In this document: in pieces, positions 1 through 11,218 of the stretch
Numbering within the stretch: position 1 is the first letter of the stretch
How the letters are laid out: every line of letters starts with the position of its first letter
Assembly: GCA_024195585.1 (NCBI GenBank)
Contig: SWBL01000093.1
Span: 1-64,000, forward strand
Length of the DNA stretch: 64,000 nucleotides
Reading direction: 5' to 3'
Origin: Aureobasidium sp. EXF-3400
Taxonomy: Eukaryota > Ascomycota > Dothideomycetes > Dothideales > Saccotheciaceae
Translations under genes and position numbers: made by a program
Notes under the pieces: model-generated
Databases searched by the model: none
The model's input: only the letters and a program-made list of their open reading frames with translations
Told to the model about the DNA's origin: nothing

Positions 1-127
1 TTTTGAAGTTTCCCCACAGATCCTAGCCAATCACGTACTAGAGCGAAGAAAGTAAGAAAAGCCGACGAGCCCTCATCTCCTTTTGTTCTGCTGTTAGGCC
101 TTCCGGAACAAGTACTGACCTGTACAG

Positions 128-2009
128 CAAACATCAAACGCTCGGATAAAGATTCGAGCATAGGAAATTATCTCTCATACGCCATGGTCGAATGGCTGAC
201 GTGGCAGGGGTCTCTCGTCCTTCTAACATTGGAAGACGCATTGCTGACTGGATGCACAGATTGGAAGATGTTATCAATACGTGGCGTGAGGAAGACCTCA
301 ATATCGAACCTGTGCCTCTCACAGAGGGTCCCTTCTTGCCATATACCCAGAAGATACCATTCACCTATTGCTGGTCTGGAGCGCTTGTTCCAAAACCCGC
401 AGACTGGCCGCAGTACATCGACGTCTGTGGCTTCTTCTTTCGAGACGCACCACAGTACGAACCACCCGCTAACCTCATGAGATTCCTCGAAGCTGGACCA
501 ACACCCATATACATTGGATTCGGCTCTATCGTCGTCGATGATCCTAATGCACTGACAGCAACTCTGCTAGAAGCAGTCGCACTTTCTGGACAGCGAGTGC
601 TTCTCTCCAGTGGCTGGAGCAAGCTTGGAGCCTCTGACCTTCTAGCCAACGTATTCCCACTAAACGACTGCCCACACGAATGGCTGTTCCAGCGGGTCTC
701 TGCCGTTATGCACCATAGTGGTGCAGGTACCACTGCTTGTGGTCTCAAGTACAGCCGTCCAACCACGATCGTCCCCTTCTTTGGAGAGTGAGTATTTGCC
801 CATCTTGATGTCGATATGAGGGCTAATAAATGCTAGTCAACCTTTCTAGGGCGAGATGATCGCGGCTGCTGGTGCAGGTCCAATGCCTATCGCGTTCAAA
901 ACACTCAATGCTCGAAATCTGGCAGACGCTATCAGGTTTTGTCTCACGCCTAGTGCCATCCAAGCTGCGTCAAGGATCTCTTCAATGATAGCAGCCGAGA
1001 CAGGCGTGCAATCTGCTGCAGCGAGTTTTCACCGACATCTTCCGCACGCTGCTTTGCCCTGCGATATCCTTCCCGATCAGCCAGCAGTCTAGACATACAA
1101 GACACCGAAAGGTGGCAAAAAGGTCATGAAGTTGTCGAAAGTGGCGGCGGAGACTCTAATCGTAAGCCGTCATATCAAATCGGATGACCTTGGAATGAAC
1201 GAGACTAAACCCGTTTTTATTGAGCACCGTCGATGGGATCCGATCACAGGTGGTGCCTCTGCCGCGATAAGTGCTGTTTACGACACCAGTCATGCTCTGG
1301 GAGCAGCCATAACAAAAAAGGGTGGACTCGATTTTGACGACTCAGAAAATGCAAGAACCAAGAACTTTGCCAAAGCCAGCTCAAGTCTAGTCAAAGGGGC
1401 AGTCATCGATATGCCTATGGCTCTGGCCGATGGTCTCAGACATGCTCCCAGAATGTACGGCGACAAAGGGCGAGACTATGGGCAGATAACTGGTATCAAA
1501 AGTGGTCTCAGCATGGCCGGAAAGGGCTTTGCGCTTGGAATATATGACGGTCTGAGCGGCATCGTCATGGATCCGATAAGAGGGGGTATGAAAGATGGGG
1601 CAGCTGGTGTTGCGAAGGGCTTTGGAACTGGCCTGATGTCGTCCTGGTGGAAGACCAGTGCAGGTATGTCCCTCTTCGCAATCAACTTGATCATCACTCG
1701 CTGACAGAAACTCAAGCTTTAGCTGGCGTCATGGCATATCCGCTTCAAGGCCTTTATAAGACGTGCTATACTGCAATTCACTCGCAAACTCGTAAGGAGA
1801 TCGCGGTTCAACGTCTCAGAGAAGGTCGTTACTTGTATACCACAGCCGAGCCACGAAGACCTCGTCCAGAGGATATTCTTGCAGCTTTCGAGCTACTCAT
1901 CACTGCAGGAGATCCGAAGACGACCAAGAAAGCGTCGAAGAAGGCCGAGAAGGAGAGGAAGAAACAAGAGAAGCTGGACAAGGATCAAAAGCTCAAATCA
2001 CTAGATTGA
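128..2009 (+). pseudogene. Decayed GT28/GT1-type sterol glucosyltransferase-like gene (5' end outside the window or unresolved)
   Basis: The family transfers glucose from UDP-glucose to sterol-like acceptors. Visible exons are 128-209, 260-787, 837-1663 and 1723-2009, joined by GT-AG introns of 49-59 bp; joining 209 to 260 restores the family run YAMVEWLTWQG-LEDVIN. The nucleotide-sugar site is recognisable (HHSGAGTT near 712-735, then FFGDQPF). The family's long C-terminal tail follows (ETKPV, RWDPITGGASA) and ends in a Lys-rich segment. Two in-frame TAG codons interrupt it: 847-849, where the family motif DQPFWGEM has Trp, and 1090-1092, after LPDQPAV, where Trp is also usual. No alternative splice site I can see removes either stop. 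The rest of the frame stays coding-like, so decay looks recent, or the transcript is read through. The N-terminal half of the enzyme is not identified in the window. Confidence 0.75.
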
Positions 2010-2439
2010 GCATATAGGCAGCGTTGACGCCAGAATATGTCTCGTCACCCCTCCAGTCACCTGATCCTACCGCTATCAAAAGTCACCAACTAGTTCGTCT
2101 GCTCGTCACTTCCACTGAGAGCCCTTGGATGACAAGACGCGACGTTTATCGATAAGATCGAGGATCCCAAGAATGAGGCCGGAATTCATGATTGAAGAAT
2201 ATTTCGAGAGACGATATGAAGTTTCGTTGATTGTTAATCGTTGGAAGAGTCAAGATGAAGCTTTCTAAGAGTCAAATTGTAGTTCTGGAGAGTTCGAAGA
2301 AGGGATCGGAGAAGCAGACGAGAGGAAAAAGAGCCTGATCACATAATCGCAGAGGCTGTCTGCATGGACTTTGGCTCAGACGGCAACCATGGCCGACGCA
2401 GCTTCCATTCACATGAGATAGCATAGAAAGAAGCGAAGT
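2010..2439. other. Intergenic region between convergent genes
   Basis: This 430-bp stretch lies between the 3' ends of the decayed glycosyltransferase and the oxidoreductase. It holds repeat copy H (2071-2130). I see no other gene or RNA. Confidence 0.6.
2071..2130 (+). repeat. Palindromic element copy H (5' half)
   Basis: An outer arm reading cgctatcaaaagtcac is followed by an inner-arm match, ttccactgagagc. These are the same two modules, in the same order, as in copies F and A. The 3' half is not recognisable. It begins 61 bp past the stop of the decayed glycosyltransferase. Confidence 0.45.
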
Positions 2440-3478
2440 TTAGACGAGCACTACAATCTTGCCGTGGGCTCTGTTCTCTTCCATACAACGATGCGCCTCG
2501 ACAATCTCATCGATTCGGAATACCTTCCCGACATTGATATTCAGGGCACCATCCCTGACCTTCTGGCATAGTTCGTTGAGAGGCGTCTGCATGAACTCTT
2601 CCGATCCTCCGGAGTATGTCGTCAAACTCACGGCCGTAGGAATTGACTCCATTGGTGCAAAATCAGGAAGTGTCCAAGAGTTTCCAACCATACCTGACAT
2701 GCAAGCTATTCCACCTTTCTTGACACATTTCAAGGAGTCTTCGAGGGTGGTTGTCCCGACTAGCTCCCAGACCTTGTCCACACCATCGGGATACAGTTTG
2801 CGAACTTGAGGGGCAATCTTGCCGTCGTCAATGACCACGTGGCTGGCTCCATGCTTTACAAGAGTTGATGCGCTGCCTGCTTTTCTGGTCGTCGAGATGA
2901 CAATGCAGCCATGGTCTTTAGCAATGGCTGCTGCTGCTAGGCCGACACTTGTCGTTCCTCCGCGAATGAGCAAGGTCTGTCCTTTGCGAAGCTGGAGTGC
3001 GATGAAGAGAGCTCCATAGGCTGTTTGGAGCATTTCAGGAAGTGCACCAAGAATCTCCCAGGTCAAGTCGACCGAGATTTTCTGGGCTTGAGATGTGGGT
3101 ACACAGGTGAACTCCGCATATCCTAGGCTCGTGAGCTCCACGACGCCGTGAAACAAAGTGGCAAAGATGATGAACTTGCTTACCGCCATCAAAGTCACGA
3201 CCCAGACCTCCCATTGCCGTAACCACAGTGTCGCCGGGCGCGAATTTCGCATTGGGGCACTCGACAACTTCTCCTGTAGCCTCGATGCCCAAAATTCTGG
3301 GAAACTGAACACCAGGTGAATGGCCCTGACGTGTAAAAAGCTCTGATCTGTTAAGCCCGAAACATTTGACCTTGATCAGAACCTGATCTTGATGAGGAAC
3401 AGGCACTGGTCGCTGTTCGACTTTCAAAACCTCGGGACCGCCTGCTTCATATATCACGACAGCCTTCATTTTGTTCAT
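2440..3478 (-). CDS. Zinc-independent MDR-family NADPH:quinone oxidoreductase-like enzyme
   Basis: Predicted 325-residue enzyme of the medium-chain dehydrogenase/reductase superfamily, which reduces quinones or alpha,beta-unsaturated carbonyls with NADPH. Exon 1 is 3184-3478 and exon 2 is 2440-3122; a 61-bp intron splits a Gly codon and restores GRDFDGGYAEF. The N-terminal GroES-like part (MKAVVIYEAGGPEVL, GIEATGEV) is followed by the Rossmann glycine motif RGGTTSVGLA at about residues 152-161. The C-terminus is GKIVVLV. The Cys and Asp ligands of zinc alcohol dehydrogenases are absent, as expected for the quinone-oxidoreductase branch. The start at 3478 (MNKMKAV) is preferred over an ORF extension to 3628; the Met at 3469 is equally possible. 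It is divergent from the Zn2Cys6 gene. The substrate is unknown. Confidence 0.88.
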
Positions 3479-4281
3479 TGCATCAGCATGCGAGAAGTGG
3501 AAGGAAGAAAGGAGGATGGCAAGCAAAGAGCAGAACTTATTCTCGTTGCAATGTCGCATCACGTAAGCTCGGAAGTGTTCGGCTCTCATCATCCCTCCCA
3601 GGGTGCAAAGGTATGTCGCGAGTGTCATTCAGGGGCAGTATCCATCGAGATGCGATGTACTCCAGGCTCTCTTTGGGTCCAATCGTAATTCAGATAATAC
3701 TATGCCTTGCTGTAGTAAAGCTGCTCGGAGCCTGCGTGGAAGAAGCTTCGAAATTACAGACTTTGGCATCCGGGGTGTCGAAGGACACATCCGTTGAGAG
3801 CGTCAAGAGCATGATCCATGCGGCAAAACACGTGTTATTGAGGATTATTTACCTCGGGATTTGGAGCAAAGTCCTCCAACCCATTCTGCCATTCTTTGAG
3901 TATGTCGCTAGAGAACGAGCGTCACGAGTTGCGGATCAAGTGTTGAGTGTTGAGTGTCGAGTGTGAGGTGTACCTCCGTGCTAAGGAGATCTCCAGGTGG
4001 GCAGAGCGGAGACTGGGGTGTGGAGTGGGGATCCTCGGGCTTGGCGACTTTCGAGCCTCGGGCGCGTCTCGACAACGTGAGAAAACCCTCTCACTCCGCG
4101 TACAGAACATACTGAGGCAATTGCCTTGACTGGGGTGAGCCTATGTCCATAAGGCCACCATAAATCTTGGAGGAACGTTGGTTGTGATATCTGGATTGGA
4201 CAGTTTGCACCGCATCGTTGCTTCCATTCTGAGTCACGATCCCCGGCGAGCACCCCATGTGCGTCTGCTTCAGATCGGAAA
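3479..4281. promoter_or_regulatory. Shared divergent promoter region
   Basis: These 803 bp separate the start of the oxidoreductase (minus) from the start of the Zn2Cys6 regulator (plus), so they must hold both promoters. A short run of near-repeats of gtgttgagtgt occurs near 3940-3968. No gene was found. Co-regulation of the pair is inference from position only. Confidence 0.5.
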
Positions 4282-6503
4282 ATGTTCGCAACACTTGATG
4301 TCGCTGTCAATGCGCCCCAGAATCGTGGCACATCCTTAGCCGATAGAGTAGGTACGACTGGCGTAAAATCGTGGTCGCTCGCTCATTAACCAGATTATCC
4401 ATAGGCATGCGACCTTTGCAAACAGAGGAAGGTCCGGTGTGACATGGCCAATCCCTGCAAGACGTGCACTGGTCGAAACCTTTCATGCACCTACAACGAG
4501 GTGCGCAAGAAGAGAGGTCCTGCTTCAGGACGCTTGGCGAAGATGAGGAATCGACAGTCAAGGACGAGTCTTGGAGAGAATGTGATGACGGGAACGACCG
4601 AAGGAGTCTCGCTGGTAAGCAAGACTAGCCCCTCAACAACTCATGATGCTACTTTAAATCATCGCGCGAATTCGGCATCGTCGCACCATCTTGCGATTAC
4701 TGAGGAAAACGTATCTCCTGCAGCCGAATTTTGGGCCCCTACAACAACGTCCTACCAGCCCCCGCTCACAGACACGATTGCTCAGCAGAGCTGGTCATCT
4801 AATATAGAGATACCAGAGGAGTCTGCCCTATCGACATCGGTGACTACCTTGCAGCAAGATCTCGGCTTGCCAGACTTCATGCTACCAAGCTTACCTGTCG
4901 AGTCGCCAACCGATGATTCATACAATCTTTTCGCTGCTATGCTGCAGCAAGATCAACCACAAATGTCAGAGACCACAGAGATCTGGCCCAATACCATCAG
5001 CCAGGATGCTCTTCTACCATGGATTGATGTCTACTTCAAGCGGTTACACCCGACCGTGCCTGTTCTGAGTCGAACGATGATTTACCAAGAGATGCTTCTT
5101 CGAACTCATCATCACGATCCTCACTTCGGCGCGATGCTCCTTGCGCTGTGTGCATTTGCAATGACTCAGCCTGTACAAATTCACGAAATCGCTTCAACAC
5201 CTTCGCGGTCTGTCCAAGCCCGAATGTTGTTGGAGGAATCAATCAAGATGCGAATGACTGTAGACTTTGGAGAGCATCCATCAGTCTACATGATTTTGAC
5301 GAGCTTCTTCATCTTCGCGTGTCTCTTCGGCAATGATCAACACAAAGCAGCTCATCATCGCTTGAGGGAGGCGGTCGACCTTGCCAACTCTTTGTCGATG
5401 CATATGCCCCAAGCATACGATAGTCTCGACGTTGAGACACGAGAACAATGGTTACGGACATATCTGGTTTTATCGGTCACTGAACGGTATGTTGGATACA
5501 TTTCCAAATCCTCTCCTCGTGCAAAGATTGTCACACCGACAGCTGTCGAGTTGCATCATCCTGTCAAGAACCAAGAGGCATCCACTGAGAGTCGCGATAT
5601 CGTCGACACTCTGTCGATGTGCACACGTAGACGTCACAAGTAATCATCACTGACTATCTATGTAGGGCGTATGCACTCCAAAAGCGCCACACTATAGGCT
5701 TCCGTGGCAGTCCGGCCGTGAACGCCTACTTCATGCGCGCTTTTGGGTCTCCCAAGTCGTCTATGAATCAAGATCAGACAGATGTACTCGGTATGACAGG
5801 CTTGCTATACCTCATGGAGACTTTCGATGCCATCGACGAGAGTGTGGTCGAGTGCTGGGCTGGCTATTGCAGGTATAGCGATGGTCGATGCGAAACTTTT
5901 GATCGACGACAAGCAATCCGTATGTTTCGAGCTCAGCGAAGAGCGCGTGAAGGCTGCCTCACTGGAACTCTCTCTTTCGAGCCATCCGCGTCACTCTTGC
6001 CCCTACAACAGTTGCTAGAAAGCCAACAAGCGGATATATCTGTCACCCAAGTCTGGCTGACCAACCGGCTGTGGGAGCTCTGCATGTCGCATGGCCTGCT
6101 TCTGGAATCATCGGATCATGCTGAGTTGCGCTTCGATTTTGCATATCATATTGCGAACGAGCTAGTCTCTGTCTGCACTGTGTTGAGCCCGTCATCAATG
6201 GAAGTGCATGGAGTTGGCTTAATTGAAAAGGTGTTCGATATTACTATGAGTCTGGTTAAAGCGATGTGCTCAACATCCCGGATAGCACTCGACTCCAGCT
6301 TCACAACATCTGATCCGCTACTCGAGACATCTGCAGAGCCTTCTCTCACGGTCGAGACACTTTTGAAGCGGCTGAGTCAGATCATTTACGACTTCCGAGG
6401 TGGCGACCACGAGTATGTCTCTAAGACCGCAATGGCTTTGAGCAATATACCTGAATACAACCACGCGATGCAAAGCTCGTATATCCAGGAACCTACAGGC
6501 TAG
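4282..6503 (+). CDS. Zn(II)2Cys6 fungal transcription factor
   Basis: Predicted 661-residue nuclear regulator. Exons are 4282-4347, 4405-5486 and 5666-6503. The first intron (57 bp) lies just upstream of the zinc cluster; without exon 1 the first three cysteines are missed. The cluster is complete, with Cys at 24, 27, 34, 40, 43 and 50 (spacing C-x2-C-x6-C-x5-C-x2-C-x6-C). It is followed by a basic linker, KKRGPASGRLAKMRN. A Ser/Thr/Gln-rich stretch runs to about residue 190. The middle homology region then begins (ALLPWIDVYFKRLHPTVPVLS) and continues across intron 2 (TERAYALQKRHTIGF), as in many fungal activators. Intron 2 is 179 bp, unusually long here, and contains repeat copy D. The target genes are unknown; the divergent oxidoreductase is an obvious candidate. 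Confidence 0.85.
5541..5627 (+). repeat. Palindromic element copy D (degenerate, inside an intron)
   Basis: The outer arm agctgtcgagttgca resembles the A-copy arm agctatcgaaatgca. The inner segment atccactgagagtcg, then gtcgacactctgt, matches the A-copy core. It lies wholly inside intron 2 of the Zn2Cys6 gene and accounts for most of that intron's excess length. Confidence 0.55.
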
Positions 6504-7470
6504 TATCTTATTACTGACCTGGATGTTGGCGGCCCTCGAATACTGATGCAGCTTTCTCGAAAACATTCTGACATGCGCCAATCGAAGGAATCCACAGTGT
6601 TCTGTAGATTCGGTTTACCTTCACTAAGAGCCTGGACCAAGTGGTTGGAGAACAAGCTCTCAGTGTTCTACTCCAGCCTTTGGAAAACACTCTGCATTGC
6701 GATGCTCGATCAGGAGCTCGTCTCGGTAAAAAGCTTCGCATATCTGGAATTCCAATCGCTGACTTGTGTTAATCACATACCGAGGGAGCGTGTGGTGTTG
6801 CTGTAAGTGAAGCATCTCGATCGGCTTTGTAACATACCTCTTACACGCTTCATCGTCTTCTTGGATGACCGAACGCTCGTCCACTGTATGTCATTTTCTA
6901 ATGGACGATTTGCTCCTTAGCAATGGAGTATTACTTGATATCGTTCTCGCGGAAGCACTCTCCAAGCTGAATGAGGGTCAGCTCTCGAGCAAGCTTACAG
7001 CAGGCCTAGAAACCCCGAACAAACATAGCCTCGCTCGAAGCCGGATCAACGGTTGTGCCGCCCTTCAGAGGCACGGAACTCATTAGCCATATAGAACTAT
7101 TGGACCTGGGCCGGGCGGATCGGCTGAGCCATACTGTCGGCAAAGCAGTCCCAGAGGCCCAGGAGCAGTATACTGTAGAATCGTGGACCACCTTGCAGCT
7201 TTCGGCTCCTATAGCCGAACTGGTATATTACTCCAACGTTTCCCTCCCTTCACAGGGTTTCCTGAAACCCAAGAAATCATGTTCTGATTGCCGATCAAGC
7301 TAGCTCATCCGGAGCATCGGGTTATACGCCGGAGCAATATCCCGCTTCGGTAAAATTACAATCTATGTGCATGATCCGCCGCTTGCAAGACTGATCTTTT
7401 GCCGACAAGAGGATAAAAAGAAACGTGTTGTCCTAGCGAATGTCTGTCAAGACGCGCGTTACCTCTAGGG
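6504..7470. other. Intergenic region, no gene recognised
   Basis: This 967-bp stretch has several short ORFs in all frames, none with family resemblance or splice-consistent continuation. A very weak match to the palindromic element lies near 6546-6612. Confidence 0.5.
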
Positions 7471-8585
7471 ATGGGTATACAACAATGCTCGATCAGATTG
7501 GAACGATCCCATGACGGAGCGCTCGAGCTATGGTGGAACTCTATGAAGGACCTTGGATGGGTAAGCTTCACTTGTTCTTCGCTCAAAGGGGATCAAGGCT
7601 TAATTGATGCACCAGAATTGTTGGCCTGACGACCTAGCCACTTACCTTGAGGCTTCACAAACGAAGGCCATACTCCTTGGTGGTCTCGCGGATACAACCA
7701 TTGGGCACGTCTTGGCTGTCGTTTATAAGAACGGGACTGGATGGGTCGGTCTCTTCGGTAAGAGAACAGGAATACCTGCAAATGGAGCGATTACTCTGAC
7801 TGTACGTACCCTGTAGTTGTTCAGCCACAGTATCGTGGTAGATCATTCGGGAAGTGTTTGTTCGACGCTGCTATGGATCAATTCGAAGTACACTCTACCG
7901 TGTATGTGGGATTGGACAGTGTCGTTGAACAGAAGGCAACTTATGAGAGGCGAGGGTTTGTCGCCTCTGAACTGGGCAAGATCCGTTGCATGTCTTACAC
8001 ACTATCCTCAACTCCAAATCTCACTACGACCTCGGACCGGGTACCCAACTTGTTAGGATTTCACTTGATTGATCTGAAAGAGATACCATACGAGATACTT
8101 GTGCAAAGCGATTATGATCACACTGGATTCGAGCGAGACGGCCTGTGGAATGGCAGAATCCAGAAACGTGCTGACTTCTCTGGACTGGCACTCGTCGAGA
8201 AGGGAAAGCCGCACAGTAGGGAAAGCCGCACAGTAGGGAAAGCCTTCATGGATGGATGATTGTTCGTCGAGCCTACGAAGGGTATCGTCTGGGTCCTGTG
8301 TACGCATCAAACGCAGCAGCATCGCGCACGCTGATTATGGCAGCGATGCAGACTACGGCGGTACGGGCTTCCGCAGAACAGGCTGAGATATCGGATGTTC
8401 ACATAGCAGCAGAAGTTTGGGGAGGGAATCCACACGCTGTCAAGATCTTTGAAGAGCTGGGATGGAATTGTACTGATGTTGATTATTATCGCATGTGGCT
8501 GCACGGCGTTACGCCCTCACAGCAAGATATAGGAGGATTGGCTCATCGAGGGATGTTCGCAATTTTTGACGCGGTAGTCGGATGA
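7471..8585 (+). pseudogene. GNAT acetyltransferase (YitH-like double-domain) broken by a 17-bp tandem duplication
   Basis: Exons are 7471-7560, 7616-7757 and 7817-8585. The first two introns are 55 and 59 bp. Joining restores the acetyl-CoA-binding signature GWVGLFVVQPQYRGRSFG, then GFVAS and IRCMSYT. The C-terminal half continues as MIVRRAYEGYRLGPVYA and NPHAVKIFEELGW, typical of YitH-type GNATs with a second acetyltransferase-like domain. Between the halves, the 17-bp unit at 8204-8220 is repeated exactly at 8221-8237. The repeat shifts the frame, and translation stops soon after, at TGA 8259-8261 near KAFMDG. Removing one copy restores an open frame through to 8585, predicting 327 residues. 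As it stands only the first ~210 residues are made normally. The substrate of the family is usually unknown. A population polymorphism or an assembly error is possible. Confidence 0.75.
8204..8237 (+). repeat. Exact 17-bp direct tandem duplication
   Basis: The unit gaaagccgcacagtagg occurs twice back to back, followed by a partial third start (gaaagcc). Seventeen is not divisible by three, so the extra unit shifts the GNAT reading frame. Confidence 0.97.
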
Positions 8586-10075
8586 TGAAAGTCAACGGCT
8601 GTCAATGCGCAGCGAGAATCCCGGTGCTTGGAAGGATGGATGGCTACTTGATGCGACGAAGGAGGAGCAGGGGCTCGATCTGTACTAAAGCTAGTATTGA
8701 GCATCAATTGGAGACTGTGATTCATGAACTTGACTACTCATCGACTAGCTATGGCACAAATAGTCTACTGTTCGTTTCTCAACAGTACCTACGGAAGACG
8801 GTTACGCGGGCAAAATTTAATAAAAAGAAGTTGCTCTCAAATGACGGCATCGCATGCTACAACAACAGATTCTGACCAGTTCAAGCGGATGACTTTCTCC
8901 AACTGGCAATGTTCATGTTTCTGAAGATTGATAGTCTCAAGTCCTTCTTTTCGCGATTTTGGCCAATGTCGATGTCCATGGTCAGGGTGGTACCGTCATC
9001 AAGCATTTCGGCTAAGATGAGGAACGCAAATGAACATGAGTCGTTGGGCCATTATGTTATATTCAAGCTACGTTTGCATCAGTCAAGAGAGTAGATGCCA
9101 GGAAACATACGTAACAACTCAAGCGTGAATTTAGTTCTAGTCGCGTACCATGTCAGATATGTACGCAGATGATGCAGAGGAGGAGGAGATCAGCGCTGCC
9201 AAGGATAAGGAGCTGTACGCGGGCGTACGTGAGCAGTTTGGCGAGTGGGTCGACTACGACTTCTGTGAACAAGGCATCGTCGTCAGCTAGACTCGCCGAA
9301 TAGGTGAGCAGCCTCGGTCGCTGCCTGGAGTCCGAAACAAGATGATGGACTCATTCAACCCTGAAGTGGGGTGCAAGTTGTTCAACCCTCTGACCATTCC
9401 GACCTCGTAATGCCAAAGAGGGATCACTGAGTCTGTCGGGAAGGCAGAGCCAGGCATTTGAACCTTAGGGGAGGTTGCATCTTTGTCTCCATCGTACTAA
9501 GCGATCTCAAAGATGGAGCAAAGTACTCTCTAGACGGATGGAGGCTCGAAAACCTGAGGGTGTGCCGTCTAAATGGTCAACGGTCAGCAGGCAGAAGTAG
9601 AACTTGAACAAATCAGTTGAGGGTCAGCCAGAACATGGAAGATGATTTGCAAGAGTCGCACGCCTAGTTACCGCCTTCGGCTCATGAAGAAGAACGGAAG
9701 GGGGGGGGGGGGGGGGGGGGGGTTGGGGGGGGGAACTTTCCTCCTCGGACAACAATTTGCCGCTTCTAGCGAAAAGCTCAGCAATCGGCCCGCAAAACGA
9801 TGATGAGTCTGGTAAGATCGAGCGACACCGATCCTTTCATCGAGTCTGAAAAGCGATGCGGTCTCTGACAGGTAGACACCAACTGTCATAATCAATTGCA
9901 TGGTTTGTAATATGTTCATCATCGAGTCCGCGCGCGACGTCAGTCCAGCGCGGAAATTTTCCGCACACCGGTCTGCAGAACAACAGCGCCATATTCCAAA
10001 ACTCTTAAGGATCAGGTAACTCGGTTTGCTACTATTAACATCTCTCCAAATCATCTGTCTTCTTCCCTCAGAATC
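8586..10075. other. Intergenic region with a weak small ORF
   Basis: No convincing gene in 1.49 kb. A 46-codon acidic ORF (9150-9290, starting MSDMYADDAEEEEISAAK) looks coding-like but lacks any recognised relative. The region ends in a poly-G tract and the promoter of the esterase gene. Confidence 0.4.
9700..9733 (+). repeat. Long poly-G tract
   Basis: Twenty-three consecutive G, then TT, then nine more G. The true length may be unreliable because homopolymers this long are hard to sequence. On the other strand it creates a spurious poly-proline ORF. Confidence 0.95.
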
Positions 10076-11218
10076 ATGTCGCTCGTCAAGGGTCATTGCG
10101 ATCCTCAGTTCCTGGCTACATCAAAGCTTCTTCATAATTACCTTCTGTCAGGCGAAGAGCTCGGCGCATCTTTAGCTGTGAGCATTGATGGCAAAGATGT
10201 CATCGACATATGGGGAGGCTTCGCAGACTCACAGAAGTCCCAGTCCTGGAATCGAAACACTATCACCAACATCATGTCTTGCTCAAAGCTCGTCACCAAT
10301 CTGGCAGCCTTGATCCTCGTTGACAGAGGTGTCCTTGACGCCAATGCAAAAGTGTCCAAGTACTGGCCAGAGTTTGCTGCGCGAGGAAAAGACGAGATCG
10401 AGATCCGCCATGTTCTATCGCACACCTCTGGACTGCCTGGATGGGAAGAAACAATGACACTCGAAGACTTGTACGACTGGCAGAAAGCGACCTCTGCATT
10501 GGCTAAGCAAGCACCATGGTGGAAGCCAGGAACAAGATCTGGATATCATGCTTTCACTCAAGGCTTCCTTGTCGGTGAATTGGTCCGCAGAACCACCGCC
10601 AAATCGCTGAAGGAGTTCATCCGTACAGAAATTGCAGAACCAATGGGTGCGGATTTTCAGCTTGGTGTCAAGGATGAGGATTTTCCGCGTGTCTCAGATG
10701 TTATTCCTTTCTCTTTGCCAGTCGACATGCCTGTTCCGGACCCTTCTTCGATCCCTAGCAAGGTGTTGACAAACCCTGCGTTAGACTTCGAGTACGCGAA
10801 CTCTGAAGCATGGCGAAGAGCAGAGCTGGGAGCGTCCAATGGGCATAGCAATGCTGCAGGCATGTTGCGTATCATGTCTGCCCTTACACTTGACGGCAGA
10901 GCCAACGGCCATCGACTGCTTTCGCCGAAGACCATCGATCTCATCTTCCAAGAACAAGCAAAAGGTATTGACGCTGTTGTGGAACTACCTTTCTGTTTCG
11001 GCATTGGCTACGGGCTCGCTGGAAAAGATACTGCGGTCGATTGGTTACCAGAAGGACGTGTTTGCTTTTGGGGAGGCACCGGCGGATCAATCGTGATTAT
11101 GGATCTTGACCGACGGATGACTATCTCCTATGCGATGAACAAGATGAGCTTTGTCGGCATCGGTTCGGAGCGTACCAAAGCATATGTCAAGGCAATATAC
11201 GCTGCTTTACGGGAATAA
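10076..11218 (+). CDS. Class C beta-lactamase-like serine esterase/hydrolase
   Basis: Single-exon gene for 380 residues, the usual length for fungal beta-lactamase-related esterases and transesterases (peptidase S12 fold). The nucleophile motif SxxK is Ser68-Cys-Ser-Lys71 (NIMSCSKLV). The second motif is Tyr157 in SGYHAFTQGFLVGEL, where these fungal esterases have YHA in place of the classical YxN. The third element is a Gly-rich strand near the C-terminus (FWGGTGGSIV). There is no signal peptide, so a cytosolic ester, lactone or acyl-transfer reaction is more likely than antibiotic resistance. The ATG at 10076 is the only sensible start and keeps the full N-terminal helix. Neighbours give no pathway clue. 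Confidence 0.88.
   Translation: MSLVKGHCDPQFLATSKLLHNYLLSGEELGASLAVSIDGKDVIDIWGGFADSQKSQSWNRNTITNIMSCSKLVTNLAALILVDRGVLDANAKVSKYWPEFAARGKDEIEIRHVLSHTSGLPGWEETMTLEDLYDWQKATSALAKQAPWWKPGTRSGYHAFTQGFLVGELVRRTTAKSLKEFIRTEIAEPMGADFQLGVKDEDFPRVSDVIPFSLPVDMPVPDPSSIPSKVLTNPALDFEYANSEAWRRAELGASNGHSNAAGMLRIMSALTLDGRANGHRLLSPKTIDLIFQEQAKGIDAVVELPFCFGIGYGLAGKDTAVDWLPEGRVCFWGGTGGSIVIMDLDRRMTISYAMNKMSFVGIGSERTKAYVKAIYAALRE

Noticed and set aside
6546..6612. Possible ninth copy of the palindromic element just past the Zn2Cys6 stop
   Set aside because: Only scattered matches (gatgcagctttct, atccacagtg); not distinguishable from chance by eye.
9150..9290. 46-codon acidic ORF
   Set aside because: Attractive composition but too short, with no splice partner or relative; kept only as a note in the region entry.
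9668..10096. 142-codon minus-strand ORF with a poly-proline run
   Set aside because: Its proline run is just the translated poly-G tract, and it overlaps the esterase start.
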